From JBALVO01 sp036961445 (GTDB lineage: Bacteria > Pseudomonadota > Gammaproteobacteria > Pseudomonadales > Halieaceae): a DNA stretch of 24,850 nucleotides. The stretch covers positions 1 to 24,850 of the forward strand of contig JBALVO010000050.1 in assembly GCA_036961445.1 (NCBI GenBank), given 5' to 3'. Positions 21,394 through 24,850 of this stretch are shown piece by piece; within the stretch, counting starts at the first letter, position 1, and each line of letters starts with the position of its first letter. A program made the position numbers and the translations under genes. Below the pieces are notes generated by a model. That model was not told the DNA's origin. It made no database searches and saw only the letters and a program-made list of their open reading frames with translations.

Positions 21394-24303
21394 ATGAGCT
21401 TATTATTGTCTACAGACTTGCCTGAACCCCTGGCCACGGTTGCCCACGAAGCCTGGCAACACATATTGGAGCGGGCAGGCGCACCATTGGCAGGACAATT
21501 GTCAGCCGCCATGGCAGCGGTGCCGATGGCGAATCAGTTGCCTCGTGTGTTGGCCTGCAGTCCCTTTGTCTGCGATCTCGCGCGACGCAAGCCTGACCTG
21601 CTGCTGGACCTGGTACATAGCGATCATTTGCAGACAAGTTTGGCGGAAGCTGATTTTCGTGGTGACCTGCAGCGCTTGTTGCGTGAAGAGGCCGCGGAAT
21701 TGGGTCCTGTGCTGCGGCGTTACCGTCAACGGCATATGCTGCGTATCGTGTGGCGAGATTTTTGTCGATTAGCAGACACCCTGGAAACCACGCGCGATAC
21801 CTCATTATTGGCAGAGGCCTGTATTGCAGAAGCCGTGGATTATTCCCAGGCGGCTCTGGAGCAGCGCTTTGGTGTACCCCGGGGGCGAAGCAGTGGTGAA
21901 GTGCAGCAGTTGATTGTGCTGGCCATGGGCAAGCTGGGTGCGCGGGAGCTCAACGTGTCGTCAGATATCGATCTTATCTTCGTCTATCCCGAAGCCGGTC
22001 AGACGGACGGTGCATCCCGTCCTATCAGTAACGAAGAGTTTTTTACCAAAGTGGGACAGGGCGTGATCACTGCCCTGGATCAGGTTACCGCAGAGGGTTT
22101 TGTGTTTCGTGTGGACATGCGCCTGCGCCCCTATGGTGAAAGCGGCGCCCTGGTGCATAATTTCGCTGCACTGGAGGAGTATTACCAGGACCAGGGTCGC
22201 GACTGGGAGCGCTATGCCCTGATCAAGGCCAGGCCAGTGACCGGCGACCTGGCCTGCGCAGACACGTTGATGGCCGCGCTGCGGCCCTTTGTCTTTCGTC
22301 GCTACGTAGATTTTGGGGTGATAGATAGCCTGCGTGGTATGAAGCAAATGATCACTACCGAAGTGCGACGCCGTGGATTGCAGGACAATGTCAAATTGGG
22401 CCGCGGCGGTATTCGCGAGGTGGAGTTTATCGCACAGTGTTTCCAGCTGATTCGTGGTGGTCGTGACCTGGGTTTACAGCAGCGCGAATTGTTGCTGGTG
22501 TTAAAGGAGTGCGTGCAGCTGGGCTGTTTGCCACAACAGGCAGCGGCTGAGTTACGCAGCGCTTACCTGTTTTTGCGCGATGCCGAGCATGCCATTCAGG
22601 GCTATCGGGACCAGCAGACCCAGGCTTTGCCGCAGGAAGAGTTGCCTCGTGCCGCGCTCACTGCGGTGATGGGGTTTACTCATTGGGACGACTTTCTGCA
22701 GACATTGGAGTGTCATCGTCGCCTGGTTGCCGGACATTTTGACGATCTGATCGCCGTACCCGAAGAAGAGGTTGCCGCGGTCGACGAGGATGGTCTATCC
22801 CTGTGGGGAGACGATCTGAACGCTGCCGCGCTGGCCACGCTCGGGTATCGCTGCGCAGAAGAAACCTTGCAGCGCTTGCAGGCGCTGCAACGCAGCCCCC
22901 GGATTGTGACTTTGCAAGCGGAAGGACGCGAGCGACTGGAGCAATTTATGCCCCAGTTGCTGCGCGGCTGTGCCGAGGTGGATGAACCGGATTTAGCGCT
23001 GCAACGGGTAACTCCCCTGGTCGTGGCAGTCGTGCGGCGCAGCGCGTATCTGGCTATGTTGTTGGAAAACCCTCCGGCTCTGCGAGAATTGATAGTGCTG
23101 TGTGGCGCCAGTCCCTGGATTTCTGAACAACTGGCCAGGCACCCGGTACTGCTTGATGAGCTGTTGGACCGTGCCAGTCTCTATACAGCGCCGGATAAAG
23201 CGTTGTTGCAGGATGAATTGCGTCAGCAGGTCGCGCGCCTGGCGATCGACGATCTGGAAGCGCAAATGGATGCCCTGCGTTATTTCAAGGCGTCACATGT
23301 GCTGCGCGTGGCAGCCAGCGAGCTGGCAGGACGCTTACCGTTAATGCAGGTCAGTGACAAGCTCACCTGGATTGCCGAAGTGATTCTCGAGCATGTCCTG
23401 TCTGTGGCATTCAGCGATATGACGCGCAAATATGGTGAGCCCAGGCGGGACAGCAGCGGTTATGGCTTTGCCGTATTTGCCTATGGCAAGCTCGGAGGCA
23501 TAGAGCTCGGTTACGGCTCCGACCTGGACCTGGTGTTTGTTTGTGATGCAGCCATGCAAGGCGTCACCGATGGTGAACGCTGCATAGATAATGCCCTGTT
23601 CTATACCCGCCTGGGCCAACGCATGATACATATATTGGAAACCCGTATGGCCATGGGCCAGTTGTATGAAGTGGATATGCGCCTGCGACCCTCCGGGGAG
23701 TCGGGCATGTTGGTCAGCACGGCGCAGGGCTTTGCCACGTACCAGCAGGAATCGGCCTGGACTTGGGAGCACCAGGCGCTGGTGCGCGCCCGCTTTGTGG
23801 CAGGTGACCAGCAGGTTGCTGCCCGTGTGGCGGCGGTGCGCCTGGATATTTTGTGTCGGGCACGTGATCAAGCGGCCCTGGCGGGGGACGTGCAGCGCAT
23901 GCGTTACAAGATGCGTAAGCATTTACTATCAGTAGCGAAACTTAAAGAAGGGGAATTTCACCTAAAACAGAGCGAGGGAGGTATCGTAGATATTGAATTT
24001 ATGGTGCAATACGCGGTCTTGGCGTGGTCCCACCGTGTGCCTGAATTGGCGCGCTGGTCCGATAATGTACGAATTATCGAGACGCTGGGTCTGGAAGGCT
24101 TATTCGAGCAGCACGAGTGCGCAGCGCTCACCGAGGCGTACCTCGCCTATCGGTCTGCTGCCCACCAACTTTCCTTGCAGCAACAGCCTGCTGTGGTGCC
24201 AGCTGATCGCTTTGGTAAACTGCGCGCTGCGGTGAATGCAAAATGGCAGCAATTGTTTGCGCCGTATTTGACGACAAATGAAGACGACACAGGAGTAGTG
24301 TGA
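21394..24303 (+). CDS. glnE: Bifunctional glutamine synthetase adenylyltransferase/deadenylase
   Basis: Adds AMP to, or removes it from, glutamine synthetase in response to PII and glutamine, tuning nitrogen assimilation. The 969 residues match the family (about 945-980). Two homologous nucleotidyltransferase domains are seen. The N-terminal deadenylylase domain has GKLGARELNVSSDIDLIFVY with metal-binding Asp191 and Asp193. The C-terminal adenylyltransferase domain has GKLGGIELGYGSDLDLVFVC with Asp710 and Asp712. Both are followed by a DMRLRP motif (VDMRLRPYGESGALV and VDMRLRPSGESGMLV). ATG 21394 has a weak ribosome binding site. The stop TGA overlaps the ilvE ATG by one base, so the pair is translationally linked, as I recall for Pseudomonas glnE-ilvE. 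Confidence 0.97.
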   Translation: MSLLLSTDLPEPLATVAHEAWQHILERAGAPLAGQLSAAMAAVPMANQLPRVLACSPFVCDLARRKPDLLLDLVHSDHLQTSLAEADFRGDLQRLLREEAAELGPVLRRYRQRHMLRIVWRDFCRLADTLETTRDTSLLAEACIAEAVDYSQAALEQRFGVPRGRSSGEVQQLIVLAMGKLGARELNVSSDIDLIFVYPEAGQTDGASRPISNEEFFTKVGQGVITALDQVTAEGFVFRVDMRLRPYGESGALVHNFAALEEYYQDQGRDWERYALIKARPVTGDLACADTLMAALRPFVFRRYVDFGVIDSLRGMKQMITTEVRRRGLQDNVKLGRGGIREVEFIAQCFQLIRGGRDLGLQQRELLLVLKECVQLGCLPQQAAAELRSAYLFLRDAEHAIQGYRDQQTQALPQEELPRAALTAVMGFTHWDDFLQTLECHRRLVAGHFDDLIAVPEEEVAAVDEDGLSLWGDDLNAAALATLGYRCAEETLQRLQALQRSPRIVTLQAEGRERLEQFMPQLLRGCAEVDEPDLALQRVTPLVVAVVRRSAYLAMLLENPPALRELIVLCGASPWISEQLARHPVLLDELLDRASLYTAPDKALLQDELRQQVARLAIDDLEAQMDALRYFKASHVLRVAASELAGRLPLMQVSDKLTWIAEVILEHVLSVAFSDMTRKYGEPRRDSSGYGFAVFAYGKLGGIELGYGSDLDLVFVCDAAMQGVTDGERCIDNALFYTRLGQRMIHILETRMAMGQLYEVDMRLRPSGESGMLVSTAQGFATYQQESAWTWEHQALVRARFVAGDQQVAARVAAVRLDILCRARDQAALAGDVQRMRYKMRKHLLSVAKLKEGEFHLKQSEGGIVDIEFMVQYAVLAWSHRVPELARWSDNVRIIETLGLEGLFEQHECAALTEAYLAYRSAAHQLSLQQQPAVVPADRFGKLRAAVNAKWQQLFAPYLTTNEDDTGVV

Positions 24304-24850
24304 TGAATTTGGCCGACCGCGATGGTCTGATCTGGGTAGATGGAGAAATGGTTCCATGGCGTGAGGCCAAGATCCATGTGCTGACTCACACACTGCATTA
24401 TGGTCTTGGAGTGTTCGAGGGCGTTCGCGCCTACAAAACCCCGGATCGGGGCACCTGTATTTTCCGTCTCCAGGAGCACACAGACCGCTTATTCCGCTCA
24501 GCGCACATCCTTGGTATGGACATGCCTTTCGACAAAGAGACTCTGAATCAGGCGCAAAAGGACGTGGTTCGTGAAAATGGACTGGTAGAAGGCTATCTGC
24601 GCCCCATGTGCTTTTATGGTTCTGAAGGTATGGGGCTGCGCGCTGATAATCTGAAAACACATGTCATGGTGGCTGCTTGGGAATGGCCGTCCTACATGGA
24701 CCCCGAAGCCCATGATCGTGGCATCAAGGTGCGGACTTCATCCTTCACGCGCCATCACGTGAACATTTCCATGTGCAAGGCCAAGGCCAACGGCAACTAC
24801 ATCAATTCCATGCTGGCGCTCAAAGAGGCGCTGGAAAGCGGTGCTGAGGA
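24303..24850 (+). CDS. ilvE: Branched-chain amino acid aminotransferase, N-terminal part (3' end outside the window)
   Basis: PLP fold type IV transaminase for the final step of leucine, isoleucine and valine synthesis. About 182 of roughly 305 codons are present. The opening MNLADRDGLIWVDGEMVPW leads to the conserved HTLHYGLGVFEGVRAY; later come LRPMCFYG and the PLP-lysine segment CKAKANGNYINSMLA, in which the lysine before ANGNY is the likely Schiff-base residue. Start ATG 24303 shares one base with the glnE stop (TGATG), and AGGAG at about 24290-24294 is well placed. The gene runs off the window end without a stop. It completes a branched-chain set with leuA and ilvD in this window. Confidence 0.96.
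   Translation, partial: MNLADRDGLIWVDGEMVPWREAKIHVLTHTLHYGLGVFEGVRAYKTPDRGTCIFRLQEHTDRLFRSAHILGMDMPFDKETLNQAQKDVVRENGLVEGYLRPMCFYGSEGMGLRADNLKTHVMVAAWEWPSYMDPEAHDRGIKVRTSSFTRHHVNISMCKAKANGNYINSMLALKEALESGAE

Noticed and set aside
1..24850. Mobile elements, CRISPR arrays, tRNA or rRNA genes, toxin-antitoxin or defence genes
   Set aside because: No transposase, integrase, terminal or tandem repeat pattern, tRNA cloverleaf or rRNA sequence was seen; gene order is ordinary chromosomal backbone.

Overview
The window looks like chromosomal backbone from a gammaproteobacterium related to Pseudomonas, plausibly a marine Cellvibrionales-type organism. This is inferred from family content and gene order: polA-engB-cytochrome c5-cytochrome c4-dsbA, then DUF47-pit-argE-argA beside a GspE-like ATPase, and glnE-ilvE. 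As I recall, each block also occurs in Pseudomonas, but as separate loci. I see no insertion sequence, prophage, CRISPR array, tRNA or rRNA. Both end genes (polA and ilvE) are cut by the window edges. No stretch longer than 300 bases lacks a gene.

Layout. 1-1503: 3' part of polA (+). 1504-1712: intergenic region with a sigma-E/AlgU-like promoter, three hairpins, two of them with C-rich loops, and an intrinsic terminator. This is a convincing small RNA gene in the place where enterobacteria carry Spot 42 and Pseudomonas carries ErsA. 1713-2369: engB (-). 2485-4199: cytochrome c5-like, cytochrome c4 (followed by a terminator) and dsbA (+), all exported redox proteins. 4277-8647: five minus-strand genes, in transcription order an Lrp/AsnC regulator, an SDR oxidoreductase, a Bcr/CflA MFS exporter, a cysteine-synthase-like PLP enzyme and an NAD(P)H-FMN reductase. 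8648-8945: divergent regulatory region with a long inverted repeat and a leucine-codon run just before leuA. 8946-10619: leuA (+). 10743-12776: a membrane diguanylate cyclase and a DUF6279-type lipoprotein (+), closely spaced. 12773-19390: minus-strand run, in transcription order DUF47/PhoU-like, pit, argE, argA, ilvD. 19591-21366: orphan GspE/PilB-type ATPase (+) behind a sigma-54-like promoter. 21394-24850: glnE and the start of ilvE (+), with a 1-nt overlap.

How the genes fit together. Much of the window is amino-acid metabolism: leuA, ilvD and ilvE (branched-chain amino acids), argA and argE (the linear N-acetyl route to ornithine), glnE (covalent control of glutamine synthetase) and a cysteine-synthase homologue. 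The cytochromes and DsbA serve periplasmic electron transfer and thiol oxidation. DUF47-Pit handles phosphate uptake.

The observations most worth following are the ErsA/Spot 42-like sRNA, the regulator-SDR-exporter-cysteine synthase-flavin reductase run as a possible cysteine homeostasis module, the operator-like dyad and leucine run upstream of leuA, and the sigma-54-like promoter of the orphan secretion ATPase. I found no clearly new multi-gene system.
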